DNA of 64,000 nucleotides from RGIG8745 sp045576655 (GCA_045576655.1 JAZNGW010000004.1:62001-126000), one strand, 5' to 3'. Counted from the stretch's first letter, positions 1-8,944 are shown. A program made the numbers and translations. Notes: generated from the sequence alone by a model not told the origin.

Positions 1-362
1 TGACCGAGGACAAGACGAACTTCGCCTACTGGCTATACGGCGAGCAGAGCGTTTATAAGGCAGGCGAACGCCACATAGACCTCATGGCGCAATTCTCACA
101 GAACCTCTCAGTCGACTTCGGTTGCAAGCGCTACATGGGTGCAGGCATACTCCTCTACAACATCCTGACCAACAAGATTGGCAACACCCTCGGAGTCGTT
201 GTCAACAACGCCGACTATGACTTCGGCGACGAGACCGTGCTCGAGGCAACCTGCAGCCTGCAACTCACTGACAACATTGCCCTGCAACCAGCCTACCAGC
301 GCATCTGGAATGACGAGGGCAGCTACAATGCCGCGCTTCTGCGCATGAACGTAGAGTTCTAA
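1..362 (+). CDS. C-terminal end of an outer-membrane porin (5' end outside window)
   Basis: The reading frame is open from base 3 to a TAA at 360-362, so only the last 119 residues are present. The sequence alternates polar and hydrophobic residues as in beta strands, with short turns, and ends in aromatic Phe (RMNVEF), the usual last residue of outer-membrane barrels recognised by BamA. Phrases such as LTDNIALQPAYQRIWN resemble the last strands of OprB-type carbohydrate porins, where a 'ltdn..lqPdyQyi' stretch is common. That assignment is inferred from pattern. A good hairpin terminator follows at 407-442, so this is probably the last gene of its transcript. Substrate cannot be judged from the fragment. 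Confidence 0.6.
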   Translation, partial: TEDKTNFAYWLYGEQSVYKAGERHIDLMAQFSQNLSVDFGCKRYMGAGILLYNILTNKIGNTLGVVVNNADYDFGDETVLEATCSLQLTDNIALQPAYQRIWNDEGSYNAALLRMNVEF

Positions 363-406
363 ACCACACGAAACAACACAATCACATAAAATAGAAAGTA
401 AGCCAG

Positions 407-442
407 ACAGGGGCAGGCCGTGACGGTCCGCCCCTGTTGTTT
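407..442 (+). terminator. Intrinsic terminator after the porin
   Basis: An ACAGGGGC arm at about 407 pairs with GCCCCTGT at about 430-437, with a partly paired loop, and is followed by TGTTT. It lies 45 bases downstream of the porin stop codon. Confidence 0.65.
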
Positions 443-454
443 AAACGAGAATTA

Positions 455-1080
455 AAGACAACCAATTATTCTATACTACAGATTACTCAGATGCACACAG
501 ACTTTCTTTTCCCCCACTTGTAGGGGCACCCCTTGCGGGTGCCCTTTTCAGGAGTTAAAGAGTCAGGAAGTTAAGGAGTTAAGCTGTAGGGAGTGGGCGT
601 GCCCTTTCCGTTGCAGTCGTTTTGTAGGGTGCGGACCTATGTGTCCGCCCGAAAACACAAGCAGTGTAAGACCCCTCCCTAACCCTCCCCAAAGGGAGGG
701 AACTATGATCCCTACAAAACCGTGTGTTCCGTGTTCTCAGTGTGTTCCGTACCAATATTTAACGCACTAAAAACCACAGATCACACAGATGCACACAGAT
801 TAAACAATGTACCCAAAGAGGAAATCCGTGCAAATCCGTCCAATCTGCGTAATCCGCGTTCAAAAAGAACTGAAGACAATTATTGAATAATTAGCGGCAA
901 TTAGTGTTTCCCACCTCTACGGCAATCAGCGGGATTTGCGGGAAACAAAATCCGTGTCCAAAAAAAAGAAACGCCACACTGTGACGTCTCTACGTCATGC
1001 GTTTTCGGGCACCCGCAAGGGGCGCCCCTACGGCATAATGGGATTTGTCAGAATTTAATCTGTGAAGATTTGCGTGATCT
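455..1080. repeat. Mosaic of dispersed low-complexity repeat text
   Basis: No gene is visible here. The stretch is a patchwork of phrases that recur elsewhere in the window: 'ccacagatcac(ac)agatgcacacagatt' (also about 23488 and 23755), 'gtgttccgtgcc', 'aatccgcgttcaaaa', 'ggagttaaggagttaag', GGGGCACCC/GGGTGCCC hairpins (about 525-545 and 1008-1035) and a CCCTCCC/GGGAGGG hairpin (about 672-702). About 110 bases (541-655) are closely repeated at 23791-23900. Open frames in it are short and not protein-like. Confidence 0.7.
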
Positions 1081-1187
1081 GTGGTATAGAATAATAATTG
1101 TCTTTAATCGCTTTTGAAAACAAGTGCTTGAAAATCAACTCTACACCGCTCGAAAATCTACACCACCGCACTAAAGACTTACTGAGG

Positions 1188-1300
1188 CCTCGGAGAAAAG
1201 TATAAATAAAACTAATATTTGTAAGAATAAAACTAATATTTATATAAATAAAACTATTATTTGTACAAATATTACTTTTATTTATAGTTTTCAGCGAGGT
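1188..1300. repeat. Four-unit phased palindromic array, family A, copy 1
   Basis: CCTCGGAGAAAA at 1188 leads into four 21-bp AT-rich units beginning at 1200, 1221, 1242 and 1263, followed by TAGTTTTCAGCGAGGT to 1300. Units 1-3 are near-identical direct copies; unit 4 reads as the inverse of unit 1, so the array can fold back on itself (one mismatch in the inner arm). It sits between the convergent ends of the porin and the Sel1 gene. Copies 2 and 3 are at 38935 and 62588. Confidence 0.85.
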
Positions 1301-1328
1301 GAAGACAAATAAGGAGTGCGGTGGGGAT

Positions 1329-1365
1329 AAAAAAGAAGCGCGGCGGAGGTAAGTCTCCACTGCGC
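1329..1365 (-). terminator. Terminator of the Sel1 gene
   Basis: On the minus strand, GCGCAGTGGAG pairs imperfectly with CTCCGCCGCGC across a 6-base loop, followed by TTCTTTTTT. It starts 25 bases after the stop codon of the Sel1-repeat gene. Confidence 0.6.
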
Positions 1366-1390
1366 TAATAGCTGATATAAAGAGAGTTAT

Positions 1391-2386
1391 CTAATATTTT
1401 TCCTTGCCGCATCGGTAACGACGGAGGGAGAAACTGTCGACTTTCAGATAGTTGTGGGGCGTAAGCATGATAGTGTCGGGCACCATTTCGCCCTTTCGGT
1501 TCTTGTCGAACACATAGACGCGGTGAGGCCACGAATTGCAGTTGTAAATATAGAAAGCCCTGTCTTCAAGGTCCTTCAGCACCACCTTCGACCTGTCTGT
1601 ATTCACCACGACATACTCCTCGGTAGGTTTGGTCCAGTAGCCCCTGCCGTTGCCAGTGACGACAAGCACATAAGGTGCTTTTCCCCGACGGTATCTGTCA
1701 ATTTCATTGAGTACGGTACGAATGAAATAAGACATACAAAGGAGCACGAGAATGCCGTAGATCAATCTGCTATAAGACCTGACGAGAATATTAACGAACC
1801 ACTGAAACGGATGCGCATGCATCATTTTGCGCAGCAATCTATTGTCTGATTTCGAATCGTCAGGCACCAGATGGTCGATCTCCTCAAGAAACTTTGTCAT
1901 CTCTTCTGTCGGTTCATTACCACTCGCCAGCATCTTGTCATAGCTTAGAGTGAAGAGAACAGCCACCCCTTTCGAATCATCGGTATCTGGCTTCAGCCTC
2001 CTGAAAAGGTTCATGTAGATTTCGAGTCCTTTATGATAACCTAAATCGCGCTGCACACCTTCGGGCTGATCCCAGTCGCCCACGCTGCACAGCTTGTCAG
2101 CTACCTTTATCAATCCGTCATTAACGCCAAACTCGAACAAGCGTTCGGCCCAGCGCTCAGCATGGTCAGTATCGACATCAAGATAATAGTTAATCAAACA
2201 CCAGCAGGCATCCTTCGCCCAGCGCTCGTCATCGGTCATCGCAGCCTTCTTCCACCAATCGACGGCAATGGACATATTCTTCTCGACGCCCGCCCCATTC
2301 TGGTAGCAAACGCCAAGCTCGACCATCGACCAGGCATCACCCTGTTCTGCAGCATTCATTAATTTCTGAAAACGCTTCTTTTCCAT
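1391..2386 (-). CDS. Sel1-repeat protein with one membrane segment
   Basis: This 331-residue protein starts with one clear Sel1-like (TPR-type) repeat, AWSMVELGVCYQNGAGVEKN, followed by WWKKAA, near residues 15-50; a weaker helical repeat region runs to about residue 130. A hydrophobic stretch (YGILVLLCMSYFI) near residue 215 is a likely membrane helix, leaving about 100 C-terminal residues rich in beta strand on the other side. Sel1 repeats mediate protein contacts; no catalytic motif is visible. An upstream in-frame ATG at 2422 is possible, but a Bacteroidota -7 box (TATATTTG, minus strand, 2410-2417) lies inside that extension, so the ATG at 2386 is preferred. Function unknown. Confidence 0.7.
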   Translation of the reverse strand: MEKKRFQKLMNAAEQGDAWSMVELGVCYQNGAGVEKNMSIAVDWWKKAAMTDDERWAKDACWCLINYYLDVDTDHAERWAERLFEFGVNDGLIKVADKLCSVGDWDQPEGVQRDLGYHKGLEIYMNLFRRLKPDTDDSKGVAVLFTLSYDKMLASGNEPTEEMTKFLEEIDHLVPDDSKSDNRLLRKMMHAHPFQWFVNILVRSYSRLIYGILVLLCMSYFIRTVLNEIDRYRRGKAPYVLVVTGNGRGYWTKPTEEYVVVNTDRSKVVLKDLEDRAFYIYNCNSWPHRVYVFDKNRKGEMVPDTIMLTPHNYLKVDSFSLRRYRCGKEKY

Positions 2387-2409
2387 AGATAAACGTATAT
2401 TACGAAGCA

Positions 2410-2417
2410 CAAATATA
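2410..2417 (-). promoter_or_regulatory. -7 box (TATATTTG) of the Sel1 gene
   Basis: The box matches TAnnTTTG and lies 23 bases upstream of the ATG at 2386. No TTG is seen at the usual distance upstream, so only half of the promoter is convincing. Confidence 0.45.
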
Positions 2418-2451
2418 CGCATTACATTTCATCCTCCAGACTTAAGGGCAT

Positions 2452-2514
2452 AAAAAAAGGGGTAACGCCTTACCCCAACCTTTGTTAACCTTAAATCTAA
2501 TACTATGAAAAACA
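2452..2514 (-). ncRNA. Candidate small RNA ending in an intrinsic terminator
   Basis: A full promoter (2520-2549, minus strand) is followed by about 63 transcribed bases that end in the hairpin GGGGTAA-GGCG-TTACCCC and seven T's (2452-2476). There is no useful open frame on the transcribed strand. I recall the segment TAGTATTAGATTTAAGG as recurrent in Bacteroidales intergenic DNA; that is memory, not a search. The promoter-plus-terminator layout is like that described for the Bacteroidales-1 RNA motif, but I cannot confirm identity. The hairpin also lies downstream of the flippase gene and could end its transcript. Confidence 0.55.
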
Positions 2515-2519
2515 CGATG

Positions 2520-2549
2520 CAAAGGTATGGCTTTTTTGCAAAATAGCAA
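2520..2549 (-). promoter_or_regulatory. Promoter TTG-N19-TACCTTTG for the candidate small RNA
   Basis: On the minus strand TTG (2547-2549), 19 bases, then TACCTTTG (2520-2527), an exact fit to the Bacteroidota housekeeping consensus. There is no start codon with a long frame downstream before the terminator at 2452. Confidence 0.7.
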
Positions 2550-2615
2550 GCTGTGTGCGCAAACATTTCGCAAAACACCGCATTTTCTTGACGTGCATCA
2601 ATTAAATTTTATCTA

Positions 2616-4109
2616 TCAATGCCTATTTTTAAGTTTCGCAATCAACGACTTCAAAGGGAAGTCGTGGTAGAGAATGTGAGCCACAAACAGGAGAATGAGC
2701 GCTGTATTGACAGCAAGGCGGAGAACTACCGGCCAGGTAGCAGGAACGAACTCCATTATAGCATAGAAGAACAGGGCTATCAGGACATAGACAGCGATGC
2801 TCCTGAGCGGATATTGCACAGGATTCTTCTTCTGCCCTACGAAATAAGAGAGGAGCATCGCTGTGGCATAACCGGCAAAACCTCCCCAAGCGCAAGCCAT
2901 ATAGCCATACTCTGGTATAAATATGATATTGACGGCTATCAGCACCGTGCAACCAGCTACAGAGAAGAAGGCGCCCCAAATAGTCTTGTCGATGAGTTTA
3001 TACCAGAACGAGAGATTGAAATAAATTCCCATCATTATCTCCGCCGCCATAACGATTGGCACCACCTTCAAGCCCTCATGATAATCGGGCGCAATGATGT
3101 ACTTGAGTATGTCCATATAGCCTATGACGCAAAGGAATGCCAAGAGAGTGAAGATGATAAAGAACTTCATCGCCACGGCATACGACTCCTTGCCATCCTT
3201 GTCCTTGCTCTTGCTGAACACGAAAGGCTCGTAGGCATAGCGGAACGCCTGAGTTATCATAGCCATAATCATGGCTATCTTCACACACGCCCCATAGATT
3301 CCCAACTGAACGTTACCGTCGTGAGTATCGCCATAGACCATTGGGAAAATCATCTTGTCGGCAGTCTGATTAAGGATTCCGGCAATACCAAGAATGAGCA
3401 TCGGCCATGTGTAACTAAACATCTTGCGCATAAGGTCCTTGTCGAACTTCCACTTCACGCAGAACAGTTCCGGCCAGAAAAACACTGTAATGCTTGCCGT
3501 ACACACGAGATTGACGCCAAAAGCATAGCCCACGCCGACGTTAGGATTATAAAATTGCCCGATGAAATCGGGATTTTCTGCATACAACGCTGGCAACCAC
3601 ACGAAATAAAGAAGATTGAGGGTGATATTCAGAATGATGAAAAGCAGCTTCAAAGATGCGAACTTGACGGGGCGGTTCTTGTAGCGAAGATAAGCGAACG
3701 GAATAGACTGGAACGCATCTAATGCAACTACGGCAGCCATTATTCCTAAATACTCAGGATGCGCCTCATAGCCCATGAATCTGGAGATTTCGGGCAAGAA
3801 GGCAAGCACGCAGAGAAAGAAGAGCAGCGCCACGCTGCCAACCATCATCATCACAGTGGTATAGACCGTTTCAGCCTTTGCACCCTCCTTATTGACAAAC
3901 CTGAAGAACGTCGTCTCCATTCCAAACGTGAGAATCACAAGGACAAAAGCGACATAGGCATAGACGTTAGTAATGACTCCATACCCTCCGCTTGATGCAG
4001 CAAGTACGCTCGTATACAGCGGCACGAGCAAATAATTTAGGAAACGGCCGACAATGCTACTCAAACCATAGATAGCAGTGTCCTTTACAAGTGATTTCAG
4101 ATTCGCCAT
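2616..4109 (-). CDS. Polysaccharide flippase, MOP/Wzx-like membrane protein
   Basis: This 497-residue polytopic protein has about 12-14 hydrophobic segments spread over its length, as in the MATE/Wzx (MOP) superfamily that flips lipid-linked sugars across the inner membrane. It opens with MANLKSLVKDTAIYGLSSIV, followed by GRFLNYLLVPLYTSVL, typical of Bacteroidota 'polysaccharide biosynthesis' proteins, where a charged N-terminus and the conserved 'GRFLNYLLVPLYT' precede the first helix. The substrate could be O-antigen, capsule or another glycan precursor; no glycosyltransferase genes are next to it to narrow this down. The next gene upstream on the same strand (DUF2851) ends 52 bases away, so the two may be cotranscribed. 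Confidence 0.8.
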   Translation of the reverse strand: MANLKSLVKDTAIYGLSSIVGRFLNYLLVPLYTSVLAASSGGYGVITNVYAYVAFVLVILTFGMETTFFRFVNKEGAKAETVYTTVMMMVGSVALLFFLCVLAFLPEISRFMGYEAHPEYLGIMAAVVALDAFQSIPFAYLRYKNRPVKFASLKLLFIILNITLNLLYFVWLPALYAENPDFIGQFYNPNVGVGYAFGVNLVCTASITVFFWPELFCVKWKFDKDLMRKMFSYTWPMLILGIAGILNQTADKMIFPMVYGDTHDGNVQLGIYGACVKIAMIMAMITQAFRYAYEPFVFSKSKDKDGKESYAVAMKFFIIFTLLAFLCVIGYMDILKYIIAPDYHEGLKVVPIVMAAEIMMGIYFNLSFWYKLIDKTIWGAFFSVAGCTVLIAVNIIFIPEYGYMACAWGGFAGYATAMLLSYFVGQKKNPVQYPLRSIAVYVLIALFFYAIMEFVPATWPVVLRLAVNTALILLFVAHILYHDFPLKSLIAKLKNRH

Positions 4110-4161
4110 TATATATCAAAAGTTTTAATGCATTTATCATTCTAAACTATGCCGCAGTCCT

Positions 4162-5490
4162 TTATCTGTCACCCTCTTCGCGAAGCAAATCAGGGGTGCG
4201 GCGTATGAACTCGCCGCCGAAACGGCAACGCAAACAGTCGTGTGGTTCGCAATAGTTGCGCGTCAGCTGGATGAGTGCCTGGCTGTCGGCTGCCGACTCG
4301 CACTTAATGCCTGCACTGTCCCAACTGCGGATAATATGATTAGACTCCGGACGCAGACTCTCAAGGAAGCGTATCGCCTTTTCGCATAGATGCTCCTCGC
4401 TCTTATATCTGCCATAGGCAAAAAGTATCGGAACAACGCTGTTGATAACAATCAAATTCATCGATGAAACCGACAAATTCTTGTCATTTTCTGCCGATGA
4501 AGTCGAAGCGAAGGTGTAATGCGTGCGCCAATAGTCACTGACACGGGTGCGCAGCAAATCGCACACCTCAAGAAGACTCTCGGCATTGACCAGTCGCGAC
4601 AGATTAAGACGCTGCTCGTAATATAGCATCGCCAACTGGGCTATGCGGATGTGGGGGAAGTTCTGAGGGCGCAAACGCATAAACCTCCAAAGTGCCGAAT
4701 CCATCGGTGAAATGGAGAATTTATGTTGCAAATAGCGGTACTCCTTGCGCAAATTCAGCAGATATTCATCGGTAAGGGCATTTTCGGCATAGACGGACGG
4801 AATAGAGGCGGGCTCAAGCAGTCCTGCCTGGCCGAAGAATATTGCCTCGATCTGGAACAGGCTGTCGCGATGCTTCGCCACCGCACCAAGAGGTACTGAA
4901 TTGGCCCATCGCTCGAAAGCGTCGCCATTGATGCCGAAACCGAAGTTGCGGGCAAGGGTGACGAAGAATGTATGCTCCCAGTTCTTGTCGCAGACCTCGC
5001 GGCGCTTCATTATCTGCTCCGTACGCTGTTCGAGACGTTCCACTTGCAAGGCGGACATCCACGAATGGACCGTAAGTTTCGGTATATTAGGAAGCACGTG
5101 CTTACAACGTGGGAAAGCGTCGGAACGCGCCAATTCATCGTAGTTTTTCAGCACATAATCGGGCACAGGAAGCACTAACTGGGGTATGATGGTCCCGTCA
5201 GGATACGCCACAGCGCAATCGGCCACGCCGACTACATGAAGAATCACGTTCGCATAGGCGGGATCGGAGGCGTGAAGATGGCGATACCAGTTTGCGGAAT
5301 AGTCATGTATCTCCACATTGCCAACCCACAGGGTGCCGTCAATAATAAGTTTGGCATTGAAGAAGTCTGGACCGGCATCGTGATTGTGCAAGCCTGGACT
5401 GATTACCTCGACAAGGCGACCGTCTGTGGTGCGCAGTTCTGCCAGCGGAAATATTTTGTGCTTCCAAACGTAATGCAGTAGCTGTTCCAT
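4162..5490 (-). CDS. DUF2851 family protein
   Basis: The 442 residues match my recollection of DUF2851, a Bacteroidota-restricted family: an N-terminal block MEQLLHYVWKHKIFPL, the phrase GLHNHDAGPDFFNAKL near residues 33-48 and VGNVEIHDYSANWYRH near residues 57-72, then a mainly helical second half. A late cluster CEPHDCLRCRFG near the C-terminus carries three cysteines and could bind metal; this is an inference. The HNHDAGPDFF and NVEIH blocks look like an active or binding site. No function is established that I know of. The gene lies between secDF and the flippase, in the same direction. Confidence 0.8.
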   Translation of the reverse strand: MEQLLHYVWKHKIFPLAELRTTDGRLVEVISPGLHNHDAGPDFFNAKLIIDGTLWVGNVEIHDYSANWYRHLHASDPAYANVILHVVGVADCAVAYPDGTIIPQLVLPVPDYVLKNYDELARSDAFPRCKHVLPNIPKLTVHSWMSALQVERLEQRTEQIMKRREVCDKNWEHTFFVTLARNFGFGINGDAFERWANSVPLGAVAKHRDSLFQIEAIFFGQAGLLEPASIPSVYAENALTDEYLLNLRKEYRYLQHKFSISPMDSALWRFMRLRPQNFPHIRIAQLAMLYYEQRLNLSRLVNAESLLEVCDLLRTRVSDYWRTHYTFASTSSAENDKNLSVSSMNLIVINSVVPILFAYGRYKSEEHLCEKAIRFLESLRPESNHIIRSWDSAGIKCESAADSQALIQLTRNYCEPHDCLRCRFGGEFIRRTPDLLREEGDR

Positions 5491-5517
5491 GCGATAAAGT
5501 CTATTGCTTAAAACGAC

Positions 5518-5558
5518 AAAGGCAGGGAGAACGCACTAACGCTCCGCCCTGCCTTTTA
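5518..5558 (-). terminator. Terminator after secDF
   Basis: AAAGGCAGGG and CCCTGCCTTT form a perfect 10-bp stem with a GC-rich partly paired loop. The minus-strand side is followed by TTTGTCGTTTT, and the hairpin starts 25 bases past the secDF stop codon. Confidence 0.65.
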
Positions 5559-5582
5559 TGCTGTCAAACCCGAACGGGGGAC

Positions 5583-8500
5583 TTACTTTGTTTCTACAAC
5601 TTCTGTAGCTTCCTTGATACGGCGTCCCATAACGAGGTAAGCAATTGGAGCTGCGATGAAGAGAGAAGAGAGTGTACCACCTACAACACCGAGAATCATT
5701 GCAAATGCGAAGCTACGGATGCTTTCACCACCGAATACGAAGATACAGAGGAGAACGATGAGCGTAGATGCAGATGTGTTGATTGTACGTGCGAGAGTCT
5801 GGTTCAATGAGTCGTTGAAGAGACGCTGGTGGTCACGCTTAGGATAGAGACCGAAGTTTTCACGGATACGGTCGAAGATTACCACTTTGTCGTTGATTGA
5901 ATAACCGATAGCAGTAAGGATCGCTCCGATGAATGTCTGGTCGATTTCGAGTGAGAATCCGATCCATCCGTAGCACAATGAGTATGCGCCGATAATAAGC
6001 AATGTGTCAACTATAAGGGCTACTGTAGAACCTACTGAGTATGCTACATTGCGGAAACGGAGGAGGATGTAAAGGAAGATTGCTGCAAGGGCAAGGATTA
6101 CGGAAACGATTGCGCCGTAAGTGATGTCCTTAGCGATTGACGGACCTACCTTCTGAGAACTGATGATTGAACCGCCTTCACGCATATCTGGGTTTACGAA
6201 CTCATCGCGTGTGATGGTTGGGTCTATCACGTTCATTTCCTTGAATGTGTCGTAGAGGATTGTTTCGATTTCCTCGTCAATCTCTGTTCCGTTTTCGTAG
6301 ATGCGGTAGTTAGTTGTCACGCGAACTGACTTGTTGTCTGTTCCGAGAGCGATAGTCTTAACTGTAGCGTCTTCAACGTTCTCGTCTTTAGCTGATGCTT
6401 CGTTGAACTTAACCTGGAGCGCTGCTGTAACTTCTTCTGGTACTACCTCGCTGAGAAGTTCGACCTTGTAGTTGCGTCCACCTGTAAAGTCGATTGACTG
6501 GCTAAGACCGCGGATTGCGAACGAAACGGCACAAGCAATAAGAAGCACGCCAAATATTGTGAACGAGCGCTTGTAGATACCCATGAAGTTGTAGGCTGTA
6601 CCCTGCATGAGGTTCTTTGAAAGACCTGTTGTGAATGTGAGGTTCTGCCACTTGTTCTTGTTAAGACGGTTTTCGTATACGATACGAGTAATCCATACTG
6701 CTGTGAAGAATGAGCAGACAATACCGATGATGAGTGTTGTTGCGAATCCCTTGATTGGACCTGTACCGAAGTTGAAGAGGATGATACCCGTAATGATAGA
6801 AGTGAGGTTAGAGTCGAAGATTGCAGAGAATGCGTTGCTGTAACCAGCAGAAACTGCTGCGCGGAGATTCTTTCCGCCCTTCATTTCCTCTTTTGTACGC
6901 TCGTAGATAAGCACGTTTGCGTCAACCGCCATACCGAGTGTGAGCACCATACCGGCGATACCCGACATTGTGAGGGCTGCCTGGAGTGATGTGAGGATTC
7001 CGAGTGTGAAGAAGAAGTTGAGCACGAGGGCCATGTTTGCCACCATACCTGGTTTGAATCCGTACATTGCGCACATGTAAACCATGAGGAGTACGAAGGC
7101 GAATGCGAATGACAACATACCTTGGTTGATTGACTCACGGCCGAGTGACGGACCTACTACGTCTTCCTGTACGATCTGTGCTGGAGCAGGCATCTTACCT
7201 GACTGAAGCACGTTCGCAAGGTCTTTTGTATCGTTAGTTGTGAACGAACCAGTAATCTGTGAGCTTCCGCCGTCGATCTTATCGTTAACGTTTGGTGCGC
7301 TATATACAAGTCCGTCGAGAACGATTGCGATGCAATGGCCTACGTTTGTTTCTGTGAGTGCAGACCACTTAGCAGCACCGTTTGAGTTCATCTTCATGCT
7401 TACGCAAGGACGTCCGAAGTTGTCAAACTCGTCCTTTGCTTCAGTCACGCTCTCACCTGTGAGCGGAGCTTTGTTGTTAGCACCACGAGTCTTGATTGCG
7501 TAGAGTGCGAAGTCACGGCCTGTCTCGCCTTCACCCTTAACTCCCCAAAGAAGCTTGAGGTTGGCAGGGAGAATGCTCTTTGCATCTGCTGAGTTGATAA
7601 CTGCGTTTACTGCAGCTGTATCTCTTGCCATACCTACTACACATCCGTAAGCCATGCGAGTGTCGAGGGCGTAGAGCGGGTTGTTTGCTGCATCGATTGT
7701 CAATGCGTCAGCTGTAGCTGTTTCCTCTGCAACAATCTGGTTTGCCACGCTTGTTGCTGTTGTGTCAGCCTCTGCTGCCACAGTATCTTCTGCAACTTCA
7801 GCCACTTCCTCTGCTGGAGCGTTCTTTATAGAAAGAACTGTGTTGAGCTCTGCGAGCAATGGAAGTATTTCGCCTGCATCGTATGTTTCCCAGAATTCGA
7901 GGTTTGCTGAACCTTGGAGGAGTTTACGAACACGCTCTGGCTCGTCAATACCAGGAAGTTCGACCATGATGCGTCCCATCTGGCCTTCAACTGTCTGGAT
8001 GTTTGGCTGAACCACACCGAAACGGTCGATACGTGTACGAAGCACTGTGAATGAGTTGTCTACAGCCTTCTGCACTTCGCTGCGGAGCACTTTCTCTACA
8101 TCATCGTCAGAGCTCTGCGGAGTAATCTTTGTTGCACCTTCGCCAGCACCAGAGTTGTCGCCCTGCATCTTCATTGTAGCGAAGATTTCTGCCAATCGTC
8201 CTTCAGGCTTGTTCTTGTGGTAAGCCTCAATGAACAATGTGATGAAGTCGTCCTGGCTCTTGTTTGCCTGGATCTGGGCTTCGCTGAGCGACTTAAGGAA
8301 AGCAGGGTCTGTGTTGTAGTCAGACAGAGCCTTCAATACGTCAGCAACTGAAACTTCGAGCATCACGTTCATACCACCGGCAAGGTCGAGGCCGAGACCG
8401 ATAGATGTTTCGCGACACTGCTTCAAATTGTAACTTCCAAGGAAGAATGGAGTCGTATTCAACGAGTCCAAATAAGCGTCAGCCTTGAGCGAGTCTGCCT

Positions 8501-8630
8501 TAGTCTTAAGGGCGTACATCTCGTCAGCCTTGCGGTCCACTGTCTGAGTTACAATGGAAAACGAAAGGTAGAAGAGGCATACAAGCGTCAATGCTATCGC
8601 CAGAAACTTTACAAATCCTTTGTTTTGCAT
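5583..8630 (-). CDS. secDF: Protein translocase SecDF fusion
   Basis: The 1015-residue protein joins SecD and SecF, inner-membrane partners of SecYEG that use the proton gradient to pull secreted proteins through the channel. The SecD half has the N-terminal helix, the LGLDLAGGMNVMLEV motif (about residues 79-93), the large periplasmic region and the GMAVDANVLIYERTKEE helix; the SecF half has VGPSIAKDITYGA and GYSINDKVVIFDRIRENF. Fusion is usual in Bacteroidota. Between about residues 271 and 316 there is an Ala/Glu/Thr-rich low-complexity insertion in the SecD periplasmic part, which family members elsewhere lack or have shorter. A -7 box lies at 8705-8712 and a terminator follows, so it looks monocistronic. 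Confidence 0.96.
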   Translation of the reverse strand: MQNKGFVKFLAIALTLVCLFYLSFSIVTQTVDRKADEMYALKTKADSLKADAYLDSLNTTPFFLGSYNLKQCRETSIGLGLDLAGGMNVMLEVSVADVLKALSDYNTDPAFLKSLSEAQIQANKSQDDFITLFIEAYHKNKPEGRLAEIFATMKMQGDNSGAGEGATKITPQSSDDDVEKVLRSEVQKAVDNSFTVLRTRIDRFGVVQPNIQTVEGQMGRIMVELPGIDEPERVRKLLQGSANLEFWETYDAGEILPLLAELNTVLSIKNAPAEEVAEVAEDTVAAEADTTATSVANQIVAEETATADALTIDAANNPLYALDTRMAYGCVVGMARDTAAVNAVINSADAKSILPANLKLLWGVKGEGETGRDFALYAIKTRGANNKAPLTGESVTEAKDEFDNFGRPCVSMKMNSNGAAKWSALTETNVGHCIAIVLDGLVYSAPNVNDKIDGGSSQITGSFTTNDTKDLANVLQSGKMPAPAQIVQEDVVGPSLGRESINQGMLSFAFAFVLLMVYMCAMYGFKPGMVANMALVLNFFFTLGILTSLQAALTMSGIAGMVLTLGMAVDANVLIYERTKEEMKGGKNLRAAVSAGYSNAFSAIFDSNLTSIITGIILFNFGTGPIKGFATTLIIGIVCSFFTAVWITRIVYENRLNKNKWQNLTFTTGLSKNLMQGTAYNFMGIYKRSFTIFGVLLIACAVSFAIRGLSQSIDFTGGRNYKVELLSEVVPEEVTAALQVKFNEASAKDENVEDATVKTIALGTDNKSVRVTTNYRIYENGTEIDEEIETILYDTFKEMNVIDPTITRDEFVNPDMREGGSIISSQKVGPSIAKDITYGAIVSVILALAAIFLYILLRFRNVAYSVGSTVALIVDTLLIIGAYSLCYGWIGFSLEIDQTFIGAILTAIGYSINDKVVIFDRIRENFGLYPKRDHQRLFNDSLNQTLARTINTSASTLIVLLCIFVFGGESIRSFAFAMILGVVGGTLSSLFIAAPIAYLVMGRRIKEATEVVETK

Positions 8631-8704
8631 TTTGATTTAAGTATTTATTATTGATTTATTGTTATTTCCGATGCCTTTTAGTGCAAATTCAATAATTCAA
8701 GTTG

Positions 8705-8712
8705 CAAATGTA
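8705..8712 (-). promoter_or_regulatory. secDF: -7 box (TACATTTG) upstream of secDF
   Basis: The box matches TAnnTTTG and lies 74 bases before the secDF start. The -33 position has TTC-like sequence rather than TTG, so the match is partial. Confidence 0.45.
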
Positions 8713-8782
8713 ACCTTTTTTTTGCATTTTCACGAATTATCGCCCAAATGTTTGTCATAAAAGGGCATAGAAGAGCCCAAAA

Positions 8783-8895
8783 CCTCGGTAAAAGTTACAA
8801 ACTTAGGCTAAGTTTGCACGAACTTAGTCTAAAAACGTACAAACTTAGACTGAGTATGTACGAACTCAGACTAAGTTTGCAATTTTTGCCGCGTC
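8783..8895. repeat. Four-unit phased palindromic array, family B, copy 1
   Basis: CCTCGGTAAAAG at 8783 is followed by four units whose cores (consensus AACTTAGNCTAAGTT, a 15-bp palindrome with a free centre) start at 8800, 8821, 8842 and 8863, exactly 21 bp apart, with 6-bp spacers close to TGTACG. It ends in TTTTTGCCGCG. It lies between secDF and the endonuclease gene, both on the minus strand. The rest of the 314-bp gap holds only the secDF leader. Confidence 0.85.
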
Positions 8896-8944
8896 ATTAA
8901 CGGTCAAGCACAAATGTTCAGTCGCATTTAAGGCGGAGCAAGCG

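Noticed and set aside
1188..1300. Family A array as a CRISPR remnant
   Set aside because: Units are 21 bp and adjoining, with no unique spacers of 30 bp or so, always four in number, and no cas genes are present.
1055..1360. Minus-strand open frame of 101 codons
   Set aside because: It is translated from repeat text and the family A array; the product is Ile/Asn/Ser-rich with no domain and overlaps the Sel1 terminator.
2501..2542. Plus-strand 13-codon frame (MKNTMQRYGFFAK) opposite the small RNA
   Set aside because: There is no plus-strand promoter box in front of it, while the minus strand has a perfect promoter and terminator.
2619..3722. Plus-strand open frame of 367 codons opposite the flippase
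   Set aside because: Antisense shadow of a membrane protein; composition rich in His/Arg/Glu as expected for the complement of hydrophobic codons.
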